Origin: Bacillota bacterium
Lineage (GTDB): Bacteria; Bacillota; Clostridia; Acetivibrionales; DTU013
Direction of reading: 5' to 3'
Length of the DNA stretch: 64,000 nt
Assembly (NCBI GenBank): GCA_023439545.1
Contig: JAEXNT010000051.1
Span: forward strand, 31,817 to 95,816
Below the pieces are notes generated by a model. It worked only from the letters and a program-made list of their open reading frames with translations. It did no database searches and was not told the DNA's origin. Each line of letters begins with the position of its first letter. Within the stretch, counting starts at the first letter, position 1. Made by a program: the position numbers and the translations under genes. Below are positions 45,135-52,802 of the stretch, piece by piece.

Positions 45135-45449
45135 GTGATAAATATGGGAAGCCAGCTTGTTTCAAATATTTTCAAGGCGTTGGCCCACCCTACCAGAATA
45201 CAGATCATTAAGCTTTTGAAGGATGGCGAGTTGTGTGTTTGCGATATTCTGCCCGAAATAGATTCGGAACAGTCGAACACATCGCAGCATCTGACAGTTC
45301 TAAAAAGTCAGGGCATCGTTGATAGCAGAAAAGAGGGGTCTAAGGTTATTTATTCGGTTAAAAATGAAGAGGTTTTTGAAATGCTTGACCTGGCTGAGAA
45401 AATCATCCTTCGACAGCTCGAGGAAACTAAAGCATTATTGTCGAAATAA
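45135..45449 (+). CDS. arsR: ArsR-family arsenic-responsive repressor
   Basis: 104 residues. Winged helix with ALAHPTRIQIIKLL and SNTSQHLTVLKSQGIVDSRK (recognition helix). ELCVCDIL is the two-cysteine As(III)/Sb(III) site in helix 3 seen in classic ArsR. GTG 45135 is chosen as start because AAGGTG precedes it. First gene of the operon, so it represses its own promoter until arsenite binds. Confidence 0.93.
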   Translation: MINMGSQLVSNIFKALAHPTRIQIIKLLKDGELCVCDILPEIDSEQSNTSQHLTVLKSQGIVDSRKEGSKVIYSVKNEEVFEMLDLAEKIILRQLEETKALLSK

Positions 45450-45466
45450 TTTTATGGGGTTAGCTT

Positions 45467-46471
45467 ATGAACGTATTCGAATGGCTCAACAACCAATTAT
45501 TGAAAATGGATTGGCTTTCCGCACTGGTAAAGCTTCTTGTGGAGAGGGTATTCGGGCTCGGTACGGAAGAAAGGCTTGGCGGAAGCATACATTTCTTTAT
45601 TTATGACGTCGTAAAAATCTTTATACTGCTTTCAGTGCTTATATTTGTGATTTCATATATTCAGAGCTATTTTCCGCCTGAAAGGACCAGAAAAATACTG
45701 GGCCGGTACGACGGGTTTTTTGCAAACCTGCTTGGAGCACTGCTGGGGACGGTGACACCGTTTTGCTCATGCTCGTCTATTCCGCTGTTTATAGGTTTTA
45801 CGAGCGCGGGGCTGCCTATCGGAGTTACCTTTTCCTTCCTGATCTCCTCCCCGCTTGTAGACCTCGCTTCGGTATTACTGCTGGCAAGTATTTTCAACTG
45901 GAAAATAGCTTTGGCTTACGTGCTGGTAGGTATCATACTGGCGGTAATCGGCGGAACAATCATAAGTAAGGCAAAATTGGAGAAGTATGTTGAATCCTTT
46001 GTTTTCAATAACAAAATGCTGGATGCTGAACAGGAAGAATTGACTAAACGCGACAGACTAAGCTTTGCAAAAGATCAGGTATCGAGCATTATCAAGAAGG
46101 TTTGGCTGTACATCCTGATTGGAGTCGGGATAGGCGCAGCAATTCATAACTGGGTTCCGGAACCGGTTATAACAGCTGTTCTGGGCCAGGACAAATGGTA
46201 CTCTGCGCTTTTGGCAACTATCGTCGGCGTTCCGATGTATGCTGATATTTTCGGAACGCTGCCGATAGCAGAGGCCCTTGTGTCAAAGGGGGTAGGAATC
46301 GGGACGGCCTTGTCTTTCATGATGGCTGTAACTGCACTTTCCCTTCCCTCTATGATTATGCTTGAGAAGGTAGTAAAAACCAAACTGTTGGGTATATTTG
46401 CAGGGATTGTAACACTGGGAATCATGGTCATAGGCTATGTATTCAACATATTTGGTTATCTTTTGCTTTAA
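45467..46471 (+). CDS. DUF318/ArsP-like permease
   Basis: 334 residues with about eight membrane helices. The family hallmark FCSCSSIPLFIGFTSAGLPI is in the first half; VGVPMYADIFGTLPIAEALV is the matching block in the second half. ArsP members export trivalent organoarsenicals, and others are linked to heavy metals. Starts 17 bases after arsR. The long cytoplasmic loop (residues about 165-215) is normal for the group. Confidence 0.88.
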   Translation: MNVFEWLNNQLLKMDWLSALVKLLVERVFGLGTEERLGGSIHFFIYDVVKIFILLSVLIFVISYIQSYFPPERTRKILGRYDGFFANLLGALLGTVTPFCSCSSIPLFIGFTSAGLPIGVTFSFLISSPLVDLASVLLLASIFNWKIALAYVLVGIILAVIGGTIISKAKLEKYVESFVFNNKMLDAEQEELTKRDRLSFAKDQVSSIIKKVWLYILIGVGIGAAIHNWVPEPVITAVLGQDKWYSALLATIVGVPMYADIFGTLPIAEALVSKGVGIGTALSFMMAVTALSLPSMIMLEKVVKTKLLGIFAGIVTLGIMVIGYVFNIFGYLLL

Positions 46472-46497
46472 TATAAAATGAGATTGGAGTGAATCGC

Positions 46498-46737
46498 ATG
46501 GTAGTAAAAATTTTAGGTTCCGGATGCAAAAACTGTGTTACTTTGAAGGAAAATACCGAGGCTGCTCTTAAGGAAACGGGCATTGCAGCGGAAATAATCA
46601 AGGTGACGGATTTTAGAGACATAGTGGCATATGGGGTAATGTCTACTCCAGCTCTCGTGATTGATGAAAAGGTTGTTTCCTTCGGCAAGGTTCTAAAGAC
46701 TAAAGAAATAGTTAATATACTGACTGAACTGGCGTAG
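46498..46737 (+). CDS. Small thioredoxin-like CxxC protein
   Basis: 79 residues of the MTH895/TM0996 glutaredoxin-like family. The redox motif is GSGCKNCVTL near the N terminus, and GVMSTPALVID holds the cis-Pro. ATG 46498 follows GGAG at nine bases. These small proteins frequently accompany DUF318 permeases and ars genes, where they may deliver electrons or bind the metalloid. Confidence 0.88.
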   Translation: MVVKILGSGCKNCVTLKENTEAALKETGIAAEIIKVTDFRDIVAYGVMSTPALVIDEKVVSFGKVLKTKEIVNILTELA

Positions 46738-46782
46738 GCAGTAGTATTTGCGTCAAATATAAGGCTGTAAAGGAGAGTTTTT

Positions 46783-47835
46783 ATGGATGGGAAGAGGACG
46801 TCCGAAATAGGCTTTTTTCAAAAATATCTTACGGTATGGGTAATACTATGCATGGTTGCGGGTGTTCTTGTGGGCAAATTTTTACCAGTGATTCCGACCT
46901 TTTTGAATCGGTTTGAATATGCCAAAGTATCCGTACCGACAGCCATTTTGATTTGGGTTATGATATATCCGATGATGATGAAGGTGGATTTTCAGAGTAT
47001 AAAGAATGTGGGCAGGAACCCAAAAGGCTTATTTGTCACATGGACGGCCAACTGGCTGATCAAGCCGTTTACTATGTTTGCCATAGCCTCGTTTTTCCTC
47101 TACGGCGTTTTCAGCAATTTCATAGCTCCGGATCTTGCTAAGAACTACCTTGCAGGCGCCGTCCTTCTGGGTGCTGCGCCCTGTACAGCCATGGTATTTG
47201 TGTGGAGCACTTTAACCAGAGGAAATCCCGCCTATACAGTCGTTCAGGTAGCAACGAACGACTTGATCATCCTGATCGCTTTCGTTCCCATAGTCAAATT
47301 TCTTTTGGGTATCGGTAAAGTCTCGGTTCCATGGGATACTTTGATATTATCGGTAGTGTTGTTTGTCGTGATACCGCTTGCCGGGGGTATATTAACCAGA
47401 ATGCTGGTAATCAGAAAAAGAGGATTGGAATACTTTGAGAAAAAGTTTCTCCCCAAATTCGATAATGCCACGATCACAGGTCTGCTTCTAACGCTGATCC
47501 TGCTTTTCGCCTTCCAGGGAGAGGTTTTCCTCAATAATCCGCTGCATATATTACTTATTGCGATACCTCTCACAATACAAACCTTCTTCATATTTTTTAT
47601 CTCCTATATATCCTGTAAATGGCTGAAGCTGCCTCACGATATCGCAGCCCCTGCCGGAATGATCGGCGCTTCGAATTTTTTCGAACTCTCAGTTGCGGTA
47701 GCAATAGCATTATTCGGTACGACATCTCCTGCTGCATTGGCAACAACTGTTGGCGTTTTGACTGAAGTACCCGTCATGCTGATGCTTGTTAAAATCGCAA
47801 ACAATACGAAACAATGGTTCCCGGGATTAAAGTAA
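46783..47835 (+). CDS. acr3: Arsenite efflux transporter Acr3
   Basis: 350 residues with ten predicted helices. AGAVLLGAAPCTAMVFVWS contains the conserved Cys required in Acr3, and GGNPAYTVVQVATND-type sequence follows (RGNPAYTVVQVATNDLIIL). ASNFFELSVAVAIALFG is the second family block. Extrudes As(III) using the proton gradient. AAGGAGAG precedes the ATG. No arsenate reductase gene is found in the operon. Confidence 0.94.
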   Translation: MDGKRTSEIGFFQKYLTVWVILCMVAGVLVGKFLPVIPTFLNRFEYAKVSVPTAILIWVMIYPMMMKVDFQSIKNVGRNPKGLFVTWTANWLIKPFTMFAIASFFLYGVFSNFIAPDLAKNYLAGAVLLGAAPCTAMVFVWSTLTRGNPAYTVVQVATNDLIILIAFVPIVKFLLGIGKVSVPWDTLILSVVLFVVIPLAGGILTRMLVIRKRGLEYFEKKFLPKFDNATITGLLLTLILLFAFQGEVFLNNPLHILLIAIPLTIQTFFIFFISYISCKWLKLPHDIAAPAGMIGASNFFELSVAVAIALFGTTSPAALATTVGVLTEVPVMLMLVKIANNTKQWFPGLK

Positions 47836-47848
47836 TTTAGGAGGCCAT

Positions 47849-49522
47849 ATGAAAATATTGGTTATAGGCGCCGTAGCCGCCGGCACGTCAGCTGCAGCCA
47901 AAGCAAGGAGAAATGACGAACAGGCTGAAATCAAAATCTTCGATATGGATAGTGAAATATCATATTCAAGCTGCGGGCTGCCGTATTTTATCGGCACTGA
48001 AGTCGAGAGCCGCGAGCTTTTGGTTCCTCGTGACGCAAAGTTTTTCAAAAAGAAATACAATGTCGACGTCTATACAAGACACCAGGTGCTTGAGGTTAAT
48101 ACGGCAGGGAAGCTGCTTTCAATAAAAAACCTCGACACGGATGAAGTTTTTTTTGAAGCTTATGATAAGCTGATAATCGCGACAGGCGCGAGATCTGTTC
48201 AACCTGGCATAGAAGGAATAAACAAACCTAATGTCTTTTCGCTGCGCAATGTAGGAAGCGCTGAAAGTATTCGTAATTTCATCATAGGAAAAAAACCGAA
48301 AAATGCGGTGATTGTCGGCTCGGGCTTTATTGGCCTCGAATTGGTCGAAAACTTCGTAGCAAGAGGTATCGGTGTTACCGTTATTGAGATGGCCGATCAA
48401 GTCATGCCTTCACTGGATAAGGATATAGCCGTTTACCTGGAGGATTATTTAAGTGAACAGGGAGTAAATCTGATTCTGAACGATTCTGTAACCGGATTGG
48501 AAGGCGATGCATCGGCTGATAAAGTAGTTTTAAAAAGCGGAAAGACAATCGATACTGATTTCATCATCATGTCCGTCGGTGTAAAACCCAACGTGGAACT
48601 GGCAAAAACCGCAGGAATCGAGTTGGGTATTACCGGAGCCATCAAAGTGAATACAAAAATGCAAACAAGCGTCGAAGGCATCTATGCGTGCGGAGATTGT
48701 GCAGAGAGTTATTCGCTGATCTCCGGCAGGCCTGTCTACAGACCTCTGGGCTCAACGGCAAACAAAATGGGAAGGATCGCCGGAGACCAAATAACAGGCG
48801 GGCCTTTGGAGTTCAGAGGTATCCTTGGCACGGGCATTTTCAAGGTATTTGATATGTCTGTTGCGCAGACGGGGCTCTCTGAAAAGGAGGCCATAAAGGA
48901 AGGCTACGATGTTGAAGTTTGCCATATCATCAAACCGGATAAACCGGAATATTACCATGGCAGGGAAATGGTCATTAAGGCGGTCGCGGACAGAAAGACC
49001 GGCAGGGTGCTCGGCGCACAGATAGTCGGTAAATCCGGAGTCGATAAACGGATCGATGTATTTGTCACAGCTATCAGCTTCGGCGCAAAGGCTGAAGACC
49101 TGTTTCATTTGGATCTGGCTTACGCTCCGCCGTTTTCCACTACAAAAGACCCTGTAATGTATACCGGTATGATACTTGATAACGCTATAAACAGAAACCG
49201 AAAGCTTATTACAGCATCGGTTTTGAAGGAGCGCATGGAGAACGGTGAGGATATTACAGTTGTAGACGCCAGGGCAGCTGTGCAGTATGAACAGGCCCAT
49301 ATTGGCGGCGCCATAAGCATGCCGCATGACAGAATACGTGAAGAAATGAATTCACTTGATAAGGATAAAACTGTAGTTACTTATTGCAATAAGGGTGTTA
49401 CCGGAAACGCAGCACAAAATATATTGATTAATAACGGATTCAAAAAAGTATATAATTTGTCAGGGGGTCACTCCAATTATAAAAAGACTTCAAAATATGA
49501 TGATTTATCACCCTTGACATGA
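47849..49522 (+). CDS. CoA-disulfide reductase-rhodanese fusion
   Basis: 557 residues. Residues 1-445 are an FAD/NAD(P)H oxidoreductase: the FAD motif VIGAVAAGTSAAAKARR, the redox Cys in SYSSCGLPYF (the single-Cys CoA-disulfide reductase type), ATGARSVQPG, and YACGDCAESY. The last about 95 residues are a rhodanese with active loop YCNKGVTG. Reduces CoA disulfides or polysulfides/persulfides. Thirteen bases after acr3, so part of the arsenic operon, where it may restore thiols or handle thioarsenic/sulfur species. Confidence 0.9.
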   Translation: MKILVIGAVAAGTSAAAKARRNDEQAEIKIFDMDSEISYSSCGLPYFIGTEVESRELLVPRDAKFFKKKYNVDVYTRHQVLEVNTAGKLLSIKNLDTDEVFFEAYDKLIIATGARSVQPGIEGINKPNVFSLRNVGSAESIRNFIIGKKPKNAVIVGSGFIGLELVENFVARGIGVTVIEMADQVMPSLDKDIAVYLEDYLSEQGVNLILNDSVTGLEGDASADKVVLKSGKTIDTDFIIMSVGVKPNVELAKTAGIELGITGAIKVNTKMQTSVEGIYACGDCAESYSLISGRPVYRPLGSTANKMGRIAGDQITGGPLEFRGILGTGIFKVFDMSVAQTGLSEKEAIKEGYDVEVCHIIKPDKPEYYHGREMVIKAVADRKTGRVLGAQIVGKSGVDKRIDVFVTAISFGAKAEDLFHLDLAYAPPFSTTKDPVMYTGMILDNAINRNRKLITASVLKERMENGEDITVVDARAAVQYEQAHIGGAISMPHDRIREEMNSLDKDKTVVTYCNKGVTGNAAQNILINNGFKKVYNLSGGHSNYKKTSKYDDLSPLT

Positions 49523-49562
49523 ATACCCCCCGGCAAAGCGGGGGATATTCATGAGGGTTTTT
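49518..49562 (+). terminator. Terminator of the arsenic operon
   Basis: CATGAATACCCCCCG (49518-49532) pairs with CGGGGGATATTCATG (49539-49553) around a short loop and is followed by AGGGTTTTTCTTTT. The stop codon of the reductase gene lies inside the left arm. Confidence 0.85.
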
Positions 49563-49583
49563 CTTTTACTGGTATTTTATCTG

Positions 49584-50408
49584 TCATTGAGCTTTCACAG
49601 CAATACTCCATCCACTGATGTTTTCGACATATTTCTGCGCGGAGTCCACCGTATTTACCTGGCTTATGCTGAAAGTAGACGGGTCGATATCTGCTTTCGC
49701 TGTAAAAACCAAAGTGCAGACATCGACGTTTTTCCCGGAGTATCCCGGCTTGTCGCCTATCATCGTCGCACCGATCAGCAGGTTGTCGGGATTGTCCTTT
49801 TTGAAAATCGTACTGATTCCGTTTATTGAAGATCTCAGTCCGCTTTTATAAGAGACTTTATTCTTGTCATAATTCAAGTTGAACTGATAGCCATACATAT
49901 CGGAAACCGCTCCGGCATGGATGATAACAGTGATCTCCTGCCCTTTCTTTACCGTTGCGGAGGGAGCGGGATTGCCGGGCAGGCTTGAATCCGGAACCGT
50001 CGTTACCGGTTTGGCGCCGCTTTCCATATTCTTTAGTATTTTATTCAGTTTGTCTATGGAGGCCTTTAGCGACATAAGCTCTTCATTGCCGTTTCCCGCA
50101 GCTGACAATTCCGAGAGCTTTGAAAGAATGCTTTCAAGATCGGACTCCAGATTTCTTATCAGCGATTGATATTCCGGGTCCGCTCCCATGTTTTGCGCCA
50201 AGTCGTCTATAGAGCCGTTTAGCGCCGCCGACGAGGCTTCTATAGCTTCGACTCCGGACGCGAACAATTTGTTCTGCTTCTGAATACTGTCGAGTTTTAT
50301 TATAATGCTGTTTATGAGAACTCCCGTTACAAGCGTAAAAATGGCCAGAAATAATATACCCGATATAAGATGCCACTTTTTCTCAGTGATAAAATCTTTC
50401 ATTTTCAT
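49584..50408 (-). CDS. Membrane-anchored cohesin-domain protein
   Basis: 274 residues. A signal anchor helix (LISGILFLAIFTLVTGVLIN, residues about 13-35) is followed by a coiled-coil stretch (to about residue 135), a Pro/Thr/Ser linker and a C-terminal cohesin domain (VKKGQEITVIIHAGAVSDMY, GYQFNLNYDKNKVSYKSGL, LVFTAKADIDPSTFSISQV). Cohesins bind dockerins and position enzymes; this one is held at the cell surface by its N terminus rather than by an S-layer domain. GAGGAG precedes ATG 50408. The next gene upstream encodes a dockerin protein. Confidence 0.85.
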   Translation of the reverse strand: MKMKDFITEKKWHLISGILFLAIFTLVTGVLINSIIIKLDSIQKQNKLFASGVEAIEASSAALNGSIDDLAQNMGADPEYQSLIRNLESDLESILSKLSELSAAGNGNEELMSLKASIDKLNKILKNMESGAKPVTTVPDSSLPGNPAPSATVKKGQEITVIIHAGAVSDMYGYQFNLNYDKNKVSYKSGLRSSINGISTIFKKDNPDNLLIGATMIGDKPGYSGKNVDVCTLVFTAKADIDPSTFSISQVNTVDSAQKYVENISGWSIAVKAQ

Positions 50409-50470
50409 GCTTATCTCCTCTTTCATCAGGTATTGCCATACCGTTTAGTCAGGAAAATACAAGTAAAGGG

Positions 50471-50503
50471 TAATACGCCGCAAGTGATACCTGCGGCGTA
50501 TTA
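50471..50503 (-). terminator. Hairpin after the dockerin esterase gene
   Basis: TAATACGCCGCA pairs perfectly with TGCGGCGTATTA across a 9-base loop, ten bases after the stop. On the minus strand no clean T run follows, so termination may be partial and allow read-through into the cohesin gene. Confidence 0.6.
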
Positions 50504-50515
50504 CAAGCAATTCAG

Positions 50516-52420
50516 CTAAACGATCAGCCTGGCAACAGCAACGATATCGGCAATGTCGATTACATTATTCTTGTTGAAGTCGAAGAACCTGGCTTTTGCC
50601 CAAAGTGCGTCTCCCTTCTTCACACCGAACATATCGATGATATTGGAGAGATCAAGCAACGTCACCTTGCCGTCGGCGTCCGTATCGCCCGGAATGCCGC
50701 TGGTTGTGAAGTCAGTCGAACCAAAGGCTGTCAATACGACCTTTTGCCCTGTGGAAGTCTTGAAAACATAGTAAGCCGTTGCCGAAATCGAACTGTCGGC
50801 ATTCTGGATGTCCGCATTTTCCTTGGCCCTGAAACGGAGGCTTACGAGGTCTTTTGCCTTGTAATCGGGAATCATTAGCGTAAACTTTACCTTTCCGTCT
50901 CCATTATCGCTGGTAAGGTAAGTAACGCCGTCTATATAAGAATCCTGGGATGGATCTGCACCAAGGTTGCCGGCATATTCGAATTTGTCCTGATCATATT
51001 CAAGGACGAAGCTAACCGCATTGGAGGTTGTTGCCTCAACAAAGGAAGCCTTTACATCGAAATAATCTCCCTTTTTGACCAGATTTGCAGTAGTTGTAAT
51101 ATCCAGGGGCTGAGCGCGGCTCTGTTTTGCGATCCACTCGAAGATGGTCTCGCCTTCTTCATCCACTACAATATTGTTGTAAATATAGTTCCATGCATCG
51201 TGGGCGCCATAATAATGTTTTCCGTCGAAAACGGGGCCCGCAGGAAACAGCTTCATCTTTGCGTCCACGCCTGCCGCCAGCAGGTTATTAAGGGCGGTAG
51301 TAAATCCGGAGGCGGCCCAGTCCGATGTGCTGCCCACAAGATACACAGGGAAGTCCTTTTCGGCGATTGTCTGCGCCTCTGTCGAATTTATATTGCCTCC
51401 GGAGCAGAGGATCGCCGCGGCATAGTTAATCTTATTTTCGGTAGTAGAAGTTATCAGGGGAATTGTCATGCCGGTGCCCATCGAAAGACCGCCAACATAA
51501 ATCCTGGTGGCGTCTATATTGTTTTCTGAGATCACCGATTTGATTAGCGCTTCCATATCGTTTAGTCTATTGGCGCTCCATCCGGCCGTAGTCGATTGCG
51601 GGGCCAGGACATAGCAGCCGCCGAGGGCTGTCTGGAATTCCTTGTCCGCGAATGCAAGGACCCTATTGCCTATGAGATTGCCGCCCGGATTAGCTCCGTG
51701 ATAGCGTTCTCCCGTGCCATGGAACCAGACCAATAGCGGCCTTTTATTACCCTTGCTCGCGTTCGCGGGGGTATACAGCGAGTACTGGCCTCCTCCAGGA
51801 GCGTCCGAGATCTTAAACTGTTCGAATATGGGATCGTGCTTTGTTTCACCCTGGACATAAGAAGCCGCCGCTATGCCGGGTATTTCCTTTTCTTGCTTAA
51901 TGTCAAGCTCTATATTGGCATAGGCAATATATCCGCCTGCTGTGTACCACGCCGCGCGGGTAGCGGGAACGTCATACCTGTTTGCGCTGCTGGCTCCGCT
52001 TGGCTCAGTTCTGGTCTCCCATTCAATATCGATTTTGACATATTTGCCGTTTGGCGCCCTATTCCCATTGGCATCCGAAACATAGGCGTCGACAATGTTC
52101 CATCTGGCCCATCCATCTCCGAGAGCGTAACTCTCTTTTTCAGGATCCCAGGCGAAGTTTCCGAAAGAACCTTGAACACTGCCGTCATATTCGGTTACCC
52201 TGGCTTTTGCGTAGAAGGTGTCCTTATCGACGGCGCCGGCGTTCAGCGTAACACCCATATCGAGCAGAGCTCCTGAGAAGTAATAACCGGGATTGCATGC
52301 TGTTCTCAAAGCGTTGAAATAAATCACGTTATTACTGGCGGGAACGCTGTCGGCCATTCCCGGTACTGCCAGGGAAAAGACCATGACCAACACAATGACA
52401 ATCGTTAAGAATTTTTTCAT
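50516..52420 (-). CDS. Secreted esterase with cohesin-like and dockerin domains
   Basis: 634 residues. Signal peptide to about residue 24; an N-terminal esterase Ig-like domain (to about 185); an alpha/beta hydrolase of the PHB-depolymerase/feruloyl-esterase type with LVWFHGTGERY and the nucleophile in VGGLSMGTGM, His in KHYYGAHDAW; a cohesin-like domain (about 440-565, VKKGDYFDVKASFVEATTSN, FVLEYDQDKFEYAG); and a type I dockerin (575-634) with two calcium loops, DTDADGKVTLLD and DFNKNNVIDIAD. GGAGG precedes the ATG. It likely removes ester groups from plant polysaccharide while docked to a scaffold. A cohesin and a dockerin in one enzyme is unusual. Confidence 0.87.
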   Translation of the reverse strand: MKKFLTIVIVLVMVFSLAVPGMADSVPASNNVIYFNALRTACNPGYYFSGALLDMGVTLNAGAVDKDTFYAKARVTEYDGSVQGSFGNFAWDPEKESYALGDGWARWNIVDAYVSDANGNRAPNGKYVKIDIEWETRTEPSGASSANRYDVPATRAAWYTAGGYIAYANIELDIKQEKEIPGIAAASYVQGETKHDPIFEQFKISDAPGGGQYSLYTPANASKGNKRPLLVWFHGTGERYHGANPGGNLIGNRVLAFADKEFQTALGGCYVLAPQSTTAGWSANRLNDMEALIKSVISENNIDATRIYVGGLSMGTGMTIPLITSTTENKINYAAAILCSGGNINSTEAQTIAEKDFPVYLVGSTSDWAASGFTTALNNLLAAGVDAKMKLFPAGPVFDGKHYYGAHDAWNYIYNNIVVDEEGETIFEWIAKQSRAQPLDITTTANLVKKGDYFDVKASFVEATTSNAVSFVLEYDQDKFEYAGNLGADPSQDSYIDGVTYLTSDNGDGKVKFTLMIPDYKAKDLVSLRFRAKENADIQNADSSISATAYYVFKTSTGQKVVLTAFGSTDFTTSGIPGDTDADGKVTLLDLSNIIDMFGVKKGDALWAKARFFDFNKNNVIDIADIVAVARLIV

Positions 52421-52600
52421 AGCTAATACCTCCCAAAATAATTATTGGCCTCTTTTATTCTGAGGTAGAGGTTCCTCGTTTTCAGCCTCGTTACTGACGC
52501 GCAACGTGGTTAAGCGCCTCTGGTACAGGTGAGGTAACTTCATTGATCTGCCATGGCATACCCCCTTATAATTACATATATAGGAATAATTTACATATCA
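52421..52600 (-). promoter_or_regulatory. Structured 5' leader of the esterase gene
   Basis: About 175 bases separate the predicted start from the ATG. The minus-strand RNA has several possible short helices (TGCCATGGCA, GCGC...GCGC around 52497-52515, GAGGAACCTC, GAGGTAGAGG with CCTCT-type partners) in a GC-richer block (about 52450-52565) unlike the AT-rich flanks. It does not match any riboswitch class I can identify. No ORF is seen in it. Confidence 0.35.
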
Positions 52601-52605
52601 AGATA

Positions 52606-52633
52606 AACATATCATACTATTTATAAGTGTCAA
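52606..52633 (-). promoter_or_regulatory. Promoter of the esterase gene
   Basis: On the minus strand TTGACA (52633-52628) and TATGTT (52611-52606) are 16 bases apart in an AT-rich region. Transcription would start near 52599. Confidence 0.5.
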
Positions 52634-52754
52634 TTATTTCTTGACTTTTGGGCTTTTTATTCAACCTTTTTGTCAAATTATTATATTTTTGATTCTTTGA
52701 ATTAGGACGGGGAAAGGTAGGGAGATCACGAAAATGAGCCAAAGGTGAAAATTA

Positions 52755-52780
52755 AAAAGGAGGGGTTGCCCCCTCCTTTT
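52755..52780 (-). terminator. Terminator of the Lpl-type importer operon
   Basis: AAAAGGAGGGG and CCCCTCCTTTT form a perfect 11-bp stem around a 4-base loop. On the minus strand it is followed by TAATTTT. It lies 22 bases after the solute-binding protein stop. Confidence 0.85.
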
Positions 52781-52802
52781 ATTGCCTTGATGGCATGAGA
52801 TT

